A stretch of DNA of 64,000 bases from Piscicola geometra (Eukaryota > Annelida > Clitellata > Hirudinida > Piscicolidae): the NCBI GenBank assembly GCA_943735955.1, contig OX030955.1, positions 4,465,835 to 4,529,834 on the forward strand. The letters run 5' to 3'. Below, in pieces: positions 15,001 to 25,724 of this stretch. The notes beneath the pieces are model-generated. The model saw nothing but the letters and a program-made list of their open reading frames with translations. It searched no databases and was not told the DNA's origin. Positions within the stretch are counted from its first letter, which is position 1. Every line of letters begins with the position of its first letter. A program made the position numbers and the translations under genes.

Positions 15001-16290
15001 GAAACTGAAATTGAATAAGGAAACACGACGAATGGTTTTCTGCCTGGATGAGAAAGGCTTTCATTTCCCGAAGGGAAAAAATCCAAATCTTTCAGAATAA
15101 TCAAAATTTCCAAAAAGATACTTTTAAAGAATTTTCATTAATAGGATTCATGAGAGCACAAACGGGAAAGATTCTCAGAAGTCAAGCTGTGCGTGTTGTT
15201 GCAAAGATGGTGTTGAAGGCGCTAATGGATCTAATGATCTTCATACGACAAGACGGCCTACCTGAATAATAGTTGCTCCCTTAGATGCTGCTAAAGAAAA
15301 AATTAAATAGTCAAAAAATGATTTTTTATTAATTTAAAATTGAAATAAATCATAAAAGGATATTTCAAAATTAATCATAATTTTATCCTAATTGGTAAAT
15401 TAAGCTAGATTGCTCATTAATGAGGCAAAAATATTTAAACTTGAAAGTTTATTGAATAAAAAAAGTAATTTTGCAACAAGCTTGTGAACAGGTGTTTTGA
15501 TTATAAAAACTGAAAAACACTTAAAAGAAAATCTAAACTTTAAAAAATTAAAACAGAAGTTATGCTCTTTGAAGAAAACGTGAAAAAAACCTAAAAGTGC
15601 TCAAATTACTTTTGATAAAAAATGTTAATTTTTTAAAATCACTTATAACATTTTTAAAAATCTATAAAAGTGTTTAAGATGTCAGATGCTGCGTCGTAGG
15701 TGCTTTGAGCGTGAGGACTGAGTAACTTGAGATGCAGCATTGAGACGTTCTAGTGAGTTTCCTCAAGGACAGTTTGCTCAGCATCCAGTTTCAGACTCGT
15801 ATGCCAGATCCACACCCTAATCTACAATGCTTGATTGAGATATTTTGTTTTTGCTCCATGCGCAAGTTTTCTTAAAAAATAAAAAAATTGTATTGAAATT
15901 TTTACTTGCAAAAGTTTCATTATTAAATAAATAAATCAATAAAATCTATTAAAATTTTTATTATTCCAAATGATGACAATGCATGTAAAAAGCCACTTAC
16001 TTCCAAGTGACCAGCACCAGACACCAGCTCCGAGGTCTGGTGTCTTGATGCAGGTATAAGAGAGACTTTGCCGGGAAAGCAGGGTAGGGAAGGTGCTGTG
16101 TAGGCACATCATTGATGTCACCAGCCCCCTCCCCTCCCACTGCAGTGTGTCCTGCAAGGCTGAAGACTGGGTTGTTTTTGAGAGACTTTACGTGGTGAAG
16201 GAGAGCCCTTCTGGCAAACAGGTCAGTCATTGGCTTGGGCACCTTCTTGCTACTAGCTTCGTCTGCTGGATGCGTGGGTGTTCCTGACAT
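1..16290 (-). CDS. CACNA1G/H/I-like: T-type (Cav3) voltage-gated calcium channel alpha-1 subunit, N-terminus and domain I (3' part outside window)
   Basis: Six exons, all phase-compatible: 16001-16290 (start ATG 16290, AAAATG context), 8631-8882, 8402-8499, 6223-6406, 3139-3421 and 1-81, continuing past position 1. They encode about 396 residues of a plasma-membrane low-voltage-activated Ca2+ channel. Visible landmarks are the pre-S1 motif DTRPRSWC, S1 to S3 ([14 protein letters not shown], then [14 protein letters not shown]), the arginine-spaced S4 [18 protein letters not shown]5 with [20 protein letters not shown], a cysteine-rich extracellular loop, and the domain I pore motif [11 protein letters not shown], whose Glu is the first selectivity residue of the family's EEDD ring. 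The N-terminus is preceded by a 7.1-kb intron. The exact 3' end of the 6223-6406 exon was chosen by phase and is the weakest boundary. Family assignment is firm; vertebrate-style paralogue naming is not meaningful here. Confidence 0.93.
2636..8221 (-). CDS. Unrecognised exons lying inside Cav3 introns (possible nested or interleaved gene, 3' end)
   Basis: Three minus-strand blocks look like exons but do not fit Cav3. Block 8118-8221 follows ATTTAG and reads [19 protein letters not shown], then a part ending in [11 protein letters not shown], before a GTAGTT donor. Block 2881-2979 follows TTTGTAG and reads [20 protein letters not shown], then [12 protein letters not shown], before GTAATT. Block 2636-2813 follows TTATCAG, contains [20 protein letters not shown] and [11 protein letters not shown], and ends in TAA. 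All three join in phase (2 to 2 to stop). The Cav3 exons at 6223-6406 and 3139-3421 lie between the first two blocks, so one gene would have to be interleaved with Cav3 on the same strand. Alternatively only 2636-2979 forms the end of a nested gene. I do not recognise the protein. Independent alternative exons or chance open frames remain possible. Confidence 0.4.
3421..3680. repeat. Imperfect GAT/GGT triplet-rich tract in Cav3 intron
   Basis: This purine-rich run of interrupted GAT, GGT and GTT triplets starts immediately upstream (in gene sense) of the 3139-3421 Cav3 exon, so its complementary CA/AT-rich strand supplies the region before that acceptor. Short open frames here are low-complexity artefacts. 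Confidence 0.6.
8883..16000. other. Long first intron of the Cav3 gene; no convincing gene
   Basis: This 7.1-kb AT-rich intron contains one tRNA-derived SINE (12182-12368) and many poly-A/T tracts. A short GC-richer patch at about 9540-9605 (minus strand) ends in a consensus-like donor (GTCAGT) and is open in two frames, but has no convincing acceptor or family match. Open frames around 14.3 kb and 14.9-15.3 kb have no recognisable domains. I see nothing else. Confidence 0.6.
12182..12368 (-). mobile_element. tRNA-derived SINE, family A (head plus body plus AT-rich tail)
   Basis: Read on the minus strand, the element begins with a tRNA-like head whose ends GGTTGGC and GCCAACC pair perfectly. 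An A-box-like TGGCTTAGATGG and a B-box-like AGTTCGAATCC are present, as in a polymerase III promoter. The T-arm does not pair properly, so this is not a functional tRNA. A body of about 110 bp follows, ending in CAGTTGCGTGCCTTGGTGC and an ATTAATTATTTTATTT tail. The same tail motif recurs near 54.3 kb and 57.55 kb, which supports a dispersed SINE family. Confidence 0.72.
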
Positions 16291-16804
16291 TTTAAGAAGC
16301 TTGCGTGACCAATGAGAAGACTTTTTGTTCAGATTTTCACATCGTTTTCTTACTGTGTTGCACTTGTTTAAATGTGTTTCTTAATACCGTGTCTTTATGC
16401 GTCATTTACTGTGGGGAAAAACGCTCAAAAACACTTTCAAAAAACTATTTTTCCACTGTTTTTACTTTGGTTCACATTTTGAAAATAGATTATTAAATTT
16501 ATAAAACTTGAAGAAAAATCTAAATAATTTCCTTTTCTCAATTGCTTCAAGTGAGTGATGGCAACTCATTGAAAAAGCCCCCGATCAAACGACTAACTAT
16601 AGGTGTCAACAAGAAAAACGGTGATTTCACTAATAAAATATATTATTTTTATCTCAATTTCCAAATACGTAAAAATTCAATTTCAAGAATATAACTCTTA
16701 AAACTCAAAAATATCTTTAATCTAGAAGACATTTTAAAGTATTGAAATTTTTTGTAATCGCTGTTTATAAATATAAAAACATCTTTTGTGTTCAAAAAAC
16801 TTAC

Positions 16805-16954
16805 AACCAAAATTTTCGTTCAGTGTTTTCTGTAAAGACTCAAGAGTAAATGAGCATTCTCTGCAGCCGCATCTACGTATATCTTCGGCGTGGAGATAGC
16901 TTTTGAGTGCGAAAATTAATTCCCCGGTGTATGAAGAGCTTTGCAAATTCGCCT
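16805..16954 (-). other. Possible isolated exon between Cav3 and ADAM genes
   Basis: A 150-bp minus-strand block has an acceptor-like TTCTAG and a perfect GTAAGT donor, and is open in one frame that includes ALKSYLHAEDIRRCGCRECS. It lies upstream of the Cav3 start codon and downstream of the last recognised ADAM exon. It could be a 5' exon of Cav3, a C-terminal exon of the ADAM, or a chance open stretch. No domain is recognised. Confidence 0.3.
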
Positions 16955-17494
16955 CTAGAACTTTAATGAAGTTAATTGAGCTACTCCATCTAAGATGGTT
17001 CTTAGAGGTTATCTTTGAAATTATTTTTTAAAACAAAATTAAAGTTATTTTGAAATTTTAAAAGAGCTTGGTGTACTGAACCTTTTGTTTTTTATTTATT
17101 AACATTTCTTGTAAAATTGCTGCTTTTGGTTAATCAATAATGATCTTGTATTATATTTTATTGTATTTTAATAATAGCATAAGTTTGAAAAAGTTCAAAT
17201 TTTAATTCTTCAAAAATTAATCAGTCGATTGGTACCACTCTTTTTTTCTTTATTAACCCATCAATCCACTCGATAGAGTAGTTTAATTTTTATAATGATT
17301 TAAAAAAAGTATTTTTTAAATAGAATGTACAAATGTATGTCTTGAGAAATTTCAAAGCCCTTCACAACCCTCGTCCATTCAACGCTGTGACCAAAACACA
17401 CTGGAAAAATATGCCAATGGATGGGTAGTTTCTTCTTGTTGAGGAGTATTTGACTATTCTCCTGACCTGAGAAGAAAGTTAAATTTCATATGTT

Positions 17495-17547
17495 CATCAT
17501 CATCATCACCATCATCATCACCATCATCATAATCATCATCATCATTA
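17495..17547. repeat. (CAT/CAC)n triplet microsatellite
   Basis: An uninterrupted run of CAT and CAC triplets overlaps the end of the last ADAM open frame, which puts the annotated stop codon at its border. Confidence 0.8.
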
Positions 17548-20500
17548 TGTCTTTTTATCTTGTGAATGTGCGGTCGTGAAAGGTCTCACTGTTTTATGTT
17601 CTTCCCGGAGAATCAACAGGCGGTCCACGCAGTTCTTGTCTAAGCACATCTGCCAGTCGTTTGCAACATTTTAAACATATAGCTAATGATGCTTTTTCTC
17701 AAAATTAAATGATTCAGATGGGAATAATAAAAAATACATTTGACATGAAAGCATAGCCATTTTTTATTTTTCTGTTAATGTTTTAGGCGTAGAAGCTGTA
17801 CTTTGTTGTTTCCGCACTTGCGTCCGTTGAAGGCATATCCTGGGTTGAAGTCGAACTGGGAAGACATCACCTCGGTTGAAATGCACTTGTGTTCGCTAGA
17901 GAGACCTCCTTGAATTTGGTTGATAATATAAAAATTATTAATCAAAATAAGTTGTGACTTGAATGATTTTCGATTAAATAATATATGTACAAGACTTTTT
18001 TTTCAGTCTGGCGTAGGATAATACAATAAAATACTTGAAAAAAAGTATACTCAAAGATGATGAACCAACAACATTTTAAAATACTTAATGACTTAAATTG
18101 ACTTATCCCCAAGATTAACACAATAACATTAAACACGAGCCTCACCGACAAATCCAGAAGCGTCATACTGTTGGGTGAAGGACGAGTGGTTGGCGAATCT
18201 TCCGATGACCCGCACGTCACAAAAAACACTCCCACAAAACTTGTTTCTGAAATCCATCAAAATAATAACTCACTTAGCAACGCAGTCTCGCAATAATCCA
18301 AAAAACAGCCTACGTTTCAGAGCAGGGCGTGATGATCTTGCTCTTTCCGACATACTCAATATTGCAGTTTCCCTCAGGCCTGCCTTGTAGGTTGACGTCG
18401 TAACACTCTTTGGGAGACTCTTTAGCTCCAATGCCGAAGAGGTATTCGCAGTTTGAGTGCTCCAGAATGCATCTGCCTCCGAAACAATAGTTGTCATCCT
18501 GAAGGAAATATCTTGTTTTATGATTCGTGTAATGTAAATTGATTTCGTTCTGTTATTATATTTGAATAATTATTTATGTCTATTTCAGGCTTTAGGCGTC
18601 TATGAAATATAAACCAAAAGTGTAAGATCGTAAAATGCATGGATTTCCTTTTCTGCAATTCATGGAAACATTTACAAGGATCTAATAAAACTTTAAAACC
18701 TGGCAAAACTTTCCGTCGTAGTGGTGCTTGTCTCTAGCACAAAGACCACTGACTCCATCGCAATGTTCATCCAAGTCACACTCGTCCTTAGCTGGTCTGC
18801 AGGGGAAGGCCTTTGGTCGGAGCTGAAAACCAATTGATTAAAATTTATTTTTAATTAATCTTTTTTACAAATAAACTTTATTAGCAATCTAATTTTTAAT
18901 TGAGAATAAATTTACACTTAATAATAATAATAATGATGAGCATTATTATAGTGGCGTATAACCCGAACGGGCTTCCAGGCCACTTAGGCTGCATATTTTC
19001 ATTTGCGCCTTTGGGTTACTAGGGCATTGGTTGCACTTGAACCTAGGACCTTTCATTATTGGTGAGGCAGAGAGTCGTTGTCGACTCAGCTACCCGTTCA
19101 CTTTCATATAAATATTAAAGTTTAAATACTGGCTTAATTATCTTGATAATTTAACATTCTTTATATTATAAAATGTAAAACATAAAACCTGAAATAAGAT
19201 TATTTGATATTTATTTATATTTCAATGGCATCAAAGGATCTCACTTTACACTTCTCCACTTGGCAGCAAAGTCCCGAGGCGCACTCACTCTGCGCCACCA
19301 GCTTGCAGGTTTCCGCGTTACAGCATTGAGAATTGCATTTCTAAGGAAAATGTTATAAATCAAAATAAAATTTGCCTAAAAATGTATTTTCAATGTTAAA
19401 ATTTTAAAACTTTATGTTTTTTTTATAAAAACAATACAAAGATTCAGCAACTAACCCAAATATTCCTGCCTCCACAGTCACACTCTTCGCCCTTCTCAAC
19501 GAATCCATTGCCACAAACTGCTTCTTCCAGGTCGTAAGGCACTAAATTGTGCAAACAATAGTCCCTCTTGCGAGCAAACTGTTCCTTGAACTTTTTGACA
19601 GTGCAATGAGAAAACGCGATCGAAGATTCGCTGTAACGTTGTTTCAGGAATTGTATAAATTTGGTAGAGTTTTTTATTATTCAGAATAATCAAAAATTTA
19701 ATAAACCTCGAAGTTTTTAGAATAGAAAATCTACCAACTCAATGCTGGTGTCCATGATGCAACGTTTGGTCGGAGTGGCGCATTTGCACGTATCGGAGTT
19801 GTGAGTGACAGCGAAAAGATGTGACATTTCATGCGTGACGACCACGGCTGTGTTTGTCAATCTGTCGCCCATGTCCTGGGATTTGAAAAGAAATTCTTCA
19901 GTTAAATTTTATAATTATTTTGTTATTTTAGCTATTTTTGATTTATTATAGATCCAACTTTTGAACAAATTCGAAACGTTCTTAAAGGCACAAAAACTAT
20001 TTCAAGAACTCAAAGAAAGATGCGTTATAACATTGAACCATAAGGTGGAGTACTTAGAACTGCACAGCGTGCCCACAAACGCGAAACCAATTGCAGGCAC
20101 TCCAGGGTTCGATCTTCAATTCAATAAAAGTTGAAAATGTCAAACTTAACAACTCACCAAAAGCTTCACATTTATATTTAATGTAAAACAAAAATTAAAG
20201 TAGTTTCGATGAATCATGATACAATGTGAGAGACTGACATGGAGAATAGCATGACGTCGTGTGGAGGAAGTTCAAAATCAGATTTGTAACGCTCAGTCGA
20301 CAGCAGTAACAAGGTTTTCATCTCGTCGCCTTTAGGCAGGTTGAAGTTGAAAGCTGTCCAAATTTCGATACCTACCAGAACCACAAATATTTCTAGCTGC
20401 TGAAACAACTGTTGATTCAGTGGATTGTTTGATCCATTTAATTAACGGGTGTAGCAAAAGTTTGGAAAGAAATAAAAGTGTTTGAAATAAATATCGAGAA

Positions 20501-22028
20501 GATGATTATAGAAACATGTTTGTTAGAGAAGTTGGAATTATTGCCTTGTTAGAGATTTGCACCATCGTCCTGGTCTGTCTCATTGCCTTCTCGGGGTTCT
20601 TCTTGTATAACTTTTCATACTGAGGCCATAAAAGATGTTGTTGGAAAAGTATTTCATTGAAATATCGACTTTAAAACATTGAAAAAAATTCATTAATATG
20701 AAAAATTAATGTAAACAATTTAATTTTAAAAAATATGAGTTCTAATAAATATTTTAATTTTTAAAGGATTTGCATCTCACCACTGGGAAGTCTATGACGA
20801 CGAAGATTTCTATAATCATAATATCAGCGTCAACGAAATCTTGGTAATATTTCTTGAAAAAATATGTATAAAGGGTATCAAATGGAATATTCCATCTAAT
20901 ATTTGCAAGTCTTACTATTTCTTCTTCGTCTTCAATATGTCTTTTCCTTCTGCGAGAAAAAGTGGAACTTTCTTCTATAAGCTTTTCCACACCTATTAAA
21001 TATTTAGATTGTCAAATAGATAACTTTGAAAACATATATAAAGTTGGAAATTCAATTATATTATTATGTCTTAATCGGTATATAAGTTTTTAATTGCTTA
21101 GTTTGAACACTGACTTCATCATTAATAAGTTAATTAACTCGTTATAATTTTCACTTAGTAAACTTCTAACCACATTTAAAATGTTCTCTTGCTGCATTTA
21201 CAGGTCTTACACTGACCCACCACGCACCATTCTCATCTTTTTCTAACTCTCTCAGGCCATATTCCACTCCTGAAACCTTCATCACTCCACTTAGATTTGT
21301 TATGTATATAATTTTATAATATATTAATTAGGAGAAAAAAAGTCACATAGTTTGATGAAATTCAATACAAATAATGGGAAATAACTAAAATTCATAAGTT
21401 TTTTTTTGCAAAATTCAATTTATAAAAACATTTTAGTTTTCATGTTGTGTATGATGAACTTATTTTCGAATACATCATGTATTACTGATGCATAAAGAAT
21501 CAGAATTATATTGAAGTTTGTGAACTTTTAGTTAAAGGTTGTTAGTTTATGTGGCGTGAAACTTACTTGAGACCATCACAAAAGTTGACAGCTACGAAGA
21601 AAGAAGGGTCACCAAGTATCTTATTCTTGTTGTCATAGTAGCACAAATGCACGTTCTTTGAAAGATGTAACCATAGAATGAGAGTTCAAATAGATAATTT
21701 ATTTTTGGAAAAATAATAGCTTTAAAGACTTTAATTTTTTAATGGAAATATTTTGCTTTTCACAAATAGTTTTTTGATTCAGTTTATTCGTATGAATGCT
21801 TTTGACAAACAGTCCTACCTTGTGCGATTGATGTTTGACCATGTTCTTGCCGTCTATCAGTATCTCTTGGTAACTCTTCGGAAAAAGTATTCTTGAAATA
21901 TGCAAAAATGTGTTTTCAATATATCGCTATTGAAAAAATAAATTCATTCAACTTTACCTGTTTCGGATGAGAGGAAACCTGAATGTTTGACTATAGTTTG
22001 AGAGCTCGAGTATCAAGACAGACAAGTT
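17545..22028 (-). CDS. ADAM-family (M12B, reprolysin) metalloprotease with disintegrin and cysteine-rich domains; 5' end not found
   Basis: About 16 phased exons: 21958-22028, 21819-21891, 21567-21655, 21211-21289, about 20916-20992, 20781-20852, about 20545-20619, 20239-20399, 20032-20113, 19739-19875, 19456-19630, 19245-19340, 18700-18822, 18313-18498, 18146-18246, 17802-17908 and 17545-17649. Order of domains: prodomain, a furin-type site RRRKR, the metalloprotease (QLEIFVVLVGIEIW; zinc motif HEMSHLFAVTH; Met-turn CIMD), disintegrin (VCGNGFVEKGEECDCGG; CRPAKDECDL) and cysteine-rich domain (CGNNK, then MCLDKNCVD). The family normally acts as a membrane-bound or secreted sheddase. The canonical HExxHxxGxxHD has Ala instead of Gly and Asn instead of Asp here; the three zinc-ligating His and the Glu are kept. 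Signal peptide and transmembrane exons were not identified. The last exon either ends at TAA 17545-17547 or splices at a GTGAGA donor upstream of it. Confidence 0.88.
18935..19097 (-). mobile_element. tRNA-derived SINE, family B
   Basis: Read on the minus strand, a tRNA-like head has an A-box-like TAGCTGAGTCGA and a B-box-like GGTTCAAGTGC. It is followed by a body and a 3' segment GCCCGTTCGGGTTATACGCC, then an ATAATAATG-type tail that runs into (AAT)n on the plus strand. It lies in an ADAM intron between the exons at 18700-18822 and 19245-19340. The CGTTCGGGTT segment is shared with partial copies near 52.0, 63.25 and 63.6 kb. Confidence 0.68.
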
Positions 22029-22660
22029 CTAGTGAAATGAGTGTTAGTTTTTATTTTAAAAATTTTTTTAAATGCAATTTTATTTAAGAAATTGTATTTT
22101 ATAGGCTTATAACCGTGACATATGATGTGAGGGCAGTTCCGTTTTCACTAAATAGTTTGTATTGATATTTGTGGGCACAAGAAAAAAAAAAGATGTTGAA
22201 TAAAATTGTTATAATTTTTAAAAAAGTAAAATTAAAAGTCATTTTTTTGATTTTTTTTTTGATGTTTCAGTGTTTCATTTTTTTAGTTTTGTTATTATTT
22301 TCTTATGACGCTGTTGATAGAAGAAGTATAAAAGGCTTCATATTCATTAAAATAAAAATATTTGTAAAAACTCTTAGTATTAAAAGAATGTTTAAATTAA
22401 TGATAATTTTAATCCTTTGAAACTGTTAATGCCATTATTTATTGGTCACTCTCGCTATGCATTTCACATCCAAACTCAGTCATTTCTTTCAGTATTCAAA
22501 AGTTTAATGCAGTTTCAGATCAAAAAGCCAAAGATGTCGAATCAGTTACAAGTTATAAAAGTCTTAATAAAAAATCATGTTATTAGATGAAAGTATAGAT
22601 CAATGCGATAAATTCAATATTTATCCAGTAATAATTTTTTTTCAAATATAAACCATAGCA
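22029..22660. other. Spacer between otopetrin stop and first recognised ADAM exon
   Basis: About 630 bp of AT-rich sequence that should hold the ADAM 5' exon(s), including the signal peptide, and its promoter. I could not identify a convincing start exon. The plus-strand open frame at 22169-22420 is a poly-T-rich artefact. Confidence 0.4.
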
Positions 22661-25600
22661 TCAAAATTTTTTCAGCAAGCGGTAGGCACAATTCCATACG
22701 TCAGCAAAACAAACGCTAGAATGAAACCGGAAAAAAAGTAGCAAAGGAAGGTGGATGTCTGTTAGAAGAAGACATCCCACATCACCGTAGAATTTCATTT
22801 GAACGGGTAACTGAAGATTTTTGGATAAGATTGTTCTGTATATCCAGACTGAGAGGTTGCCTACGATCAAAAAAGCCATCGTTCCTCTTCCAGGCATTTC
22901 AGTGGCTTCTTGGATAGTGACCGGATAGCGTCTGAGAAAGATGAAAATCAGCAACGTTTGCACAGCTGTTTCAGCCATTCCCAAGCAAGCTGAGACTAGC
23001 TGCAGGTAGTCTCTGGTGAAGTGAGAAGGATCCAAGTCTTTATTCGTGTAGTTCAAACTTGAGTTGGAAGAATTCCTTGAAAAATCTGTGTGCAAGTGAA
23101 ATAATTGACACGCATATAGAGCATATGATATTATACATTTCTTTTAAACGACAGATCATACTTATATTCAAAACTTTCTTACTCGTGTAAGAGAGCTGTG
23201 TGTTGGTTTGAACATCCACGGCATGATGCTCTGATGGGGCTCTCATGGCTGTGAAGAGAGCACTAGCGTTAGTCAGTTCAAAAGTGATGGACCCAAAAGC
23301 TGCCAGCAAAAGCAGAATGTCGTCAGTCGAGATTGGTTTTGGAGCAAATCCAAAGTTTTTAGTTTTCATGCACGCTGAAATACAGGCGATCATGAGTACC
23401 GAATGTATAGTGATGTCAACGGAGAAATAGATTATTTCAGCTCTAGCCCTGTTGTCTTGTAATTGAGAAAAAAGAAAGGTCACGCATGTGACTACAGTTA
23501 TGCACAAGAGGGCCATTCCTGCGTACAGGCCTGCATGCGATTTGAGAAGTGCGTTGAATCCGTGATGGCTGCCTTGCTGCTGTTCTCTCTCTCCTTTGAA
23601 GTCTTTGCAATTTTTGCTTTTCTCTTTTTCTATTAAAAGATTTTGATTATTTTCAACTTCTGAATTCATAAGGTTTTTTGAATTTTTGATTTTCACTCGG
23701 CTTCCATTGCTGCCAACACTTTCAATTTTTGAGTTCTCTTCAGATGCGTTGCACTGACGATTCAAGAAATCTTGAGATATTGAAAAAACTTTGATGAGAT
23801 GTCTGTTGGCTTTGTTGGCCACTGAGGTTGGCTCTATGGCTCCGAAATAGAGGAAGGAGGAGATGATTCCTACTGCAATCATGCTGTACTCTAGAACGAA
23901 AGGGATGAGGAATGGCGAGGCTGAGTGTAGAAGAAAACTGTCACATTTCATTTGTACAAAGAGAGCTGCCAATAGAAAAATGTATGAAACAATTTAAATT
24001 TAAGGGTGAATCTTAATCGAAAATTAAACCTATTCTACAATCTGGACGTTTTAAATTGTGTTTTTAGATATATAAATTATGATCTATACTTACAAGACGC
24101 ACTGGAGTTGTAGGGAGCGTTGGAGTGGAGACTGTGGAGTCTGTGTTTGTACTCTTCGACGATTTCTCTGGCTAGAGTGTTAATCCAGAGATTGATGTTG
24201 GTGAGTATAAGATGCACCATGCCCATCCACACCAATGGCTGGTGGTTTGTTACCTTAATCTGTAAAAAAAAAATTTCATACATATTTTAATGAAAAAATA
24301 TAAATGTTTAAGTCAATTTTTTTGCAATAAATATATTTTTTCAAAGACGAACAAAGAATATAAAGTTGTTTTTAGAACATCGTTTGCTTGAAATAGTAAA
24401 GCTTAAAATAAGTGAAAGAGTAAAGGTAAAAGCTTTCAGCAAAATGTTTACCTTTGAGTGTTTGAAGAGGAAGAATGTTTGCAGAGAGACGAAGACGAAC
24501 ATGCAAATGAAGATCCACTTGAAGCGCATGTTGCTGGCACACTCTTCACTCGTTATCAGGTTCGCTTGTATCTCCAGCGCGTAGTTCACCATGTTTGCCA
24601 GACCAAAAACTTCAAAGAACCAAGTGAAGTTTTTAAATAGGAAAGACAACGAGTGTCCGATTAACGGGTCGAGAGTTTTTATTATTAACAATGCTTAGTT
24701 TACTTTTTATAAATACAGATTATAACTGAAAAATTCTCAACTAACCCAAAGCTCCGAGTCTCAGAAAGAGGTTGGAGCCGTTGTGCGTGAAAACACTGCC
24801 AAACGACTCGGCATCAATCCATGTCAACAGCTCATTTTCGTTATCATCATCCTTGTCATTATTGTTATCATTGCTTTTCTCTACGTCTTCATTTTCATAG
24901 TATCCGATGAATTTCGGGTCATTGTTGTTCTCTTCTTTATCCTCTCTGCGTTTCTCTACGTTTCTTTTGTTTTTGTCTTCTGCCTCAGTACTGAATGAAT
25001 CAATGATGGAGCTTTCCCGGATAGTTGTGTACATCGTCCTGCGTTTGTGTGCCTTGTGAGGGTTGAGACAGATGTCGGATGCAGGCTGAACTTCTCTGAA
25101 TGGGTTGAGAGCCAGCTTGTTTTAAATCATTCTATAAATTTTGTCACAATAATATATTTGGAAATAGATTTTCACCTCGCATTCAAGAGAAGGTCACTTT
25201 TGTTCAAAGAATTATGACTACAAACTTTTCTGTAACTTTCAGAGTCTCTAAAGGTGTCTACACTCATGAAAGAACAATTTTTCTTGAGAATTATACTTTC
25301 TCTCGCAGGCTCAACAACAATTTTTATATTTACTTTTTGGTTATTATTCGATGGTTCCTCTTTTAGTTTATTTTTTGAAAATCTGGCCCTAAAAGATTCT
25401 AAAAAGTTCTTAACCGGGAGAGCTTCACTCGCATTTTCTTGTTTTTTGCCAATCCGTAAGTTGTAGAAAAGCATGAAGATCAGGAAAAAAGAAGACGTCG
25501 TAAGGTTTAAAGTGAGAAAGATCTGAAAAGAAAAAACTTAATTATCTTTAAAAAATAATAGTGATATAACTAAGAAAATGCTTTTAATGCCTCCAAACGT

Positions 25601-25724
25601 TCAAACCGTGTTGTCCAGGTTGTTGAGCCATTGGTCCTTCAGAGCCTCGGCAATGGGAAAGACGATTCCGAAGCTGAGAGACAGGATGGCATACACTATG
25701 CTGAGAAGCTGCGTGTACTCCAGT
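22661..25724 (-). CDS. OTOP-like: Otopetrin-family proton channel, first exon missing
   Basis: Seven exons with matching phases: 25607-25724, 25176-25522, 24746-25095, 24452-24693, 24094-24259, 23183-23965 and 22661-23085 (stop TGA 22661-22663), about 810 codons. Otopetrins are multi-pass proton-selective channels. Family signatures are visible in order: YTQLLSIVYAILSLSFGIVF, GSNLFLRLGAL, LQTFFLFKHSK, MVHLILTNINLWI, PFLIPFVLEYSMIAVGII, the AAFGSITFEL segment, and the C-terminal FYGDVG...LFFRFHSSVCFADVW. Long hydrophilic insertions interrupt the membrane core, including an acidic Asn/Asp-rich stretch at about 24800-24960 and a charged loop at about 23590-23760. The acceptor before 25724 shows that at least one upstream coding exon exists; I did not find it. 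Confidence 0.9.
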
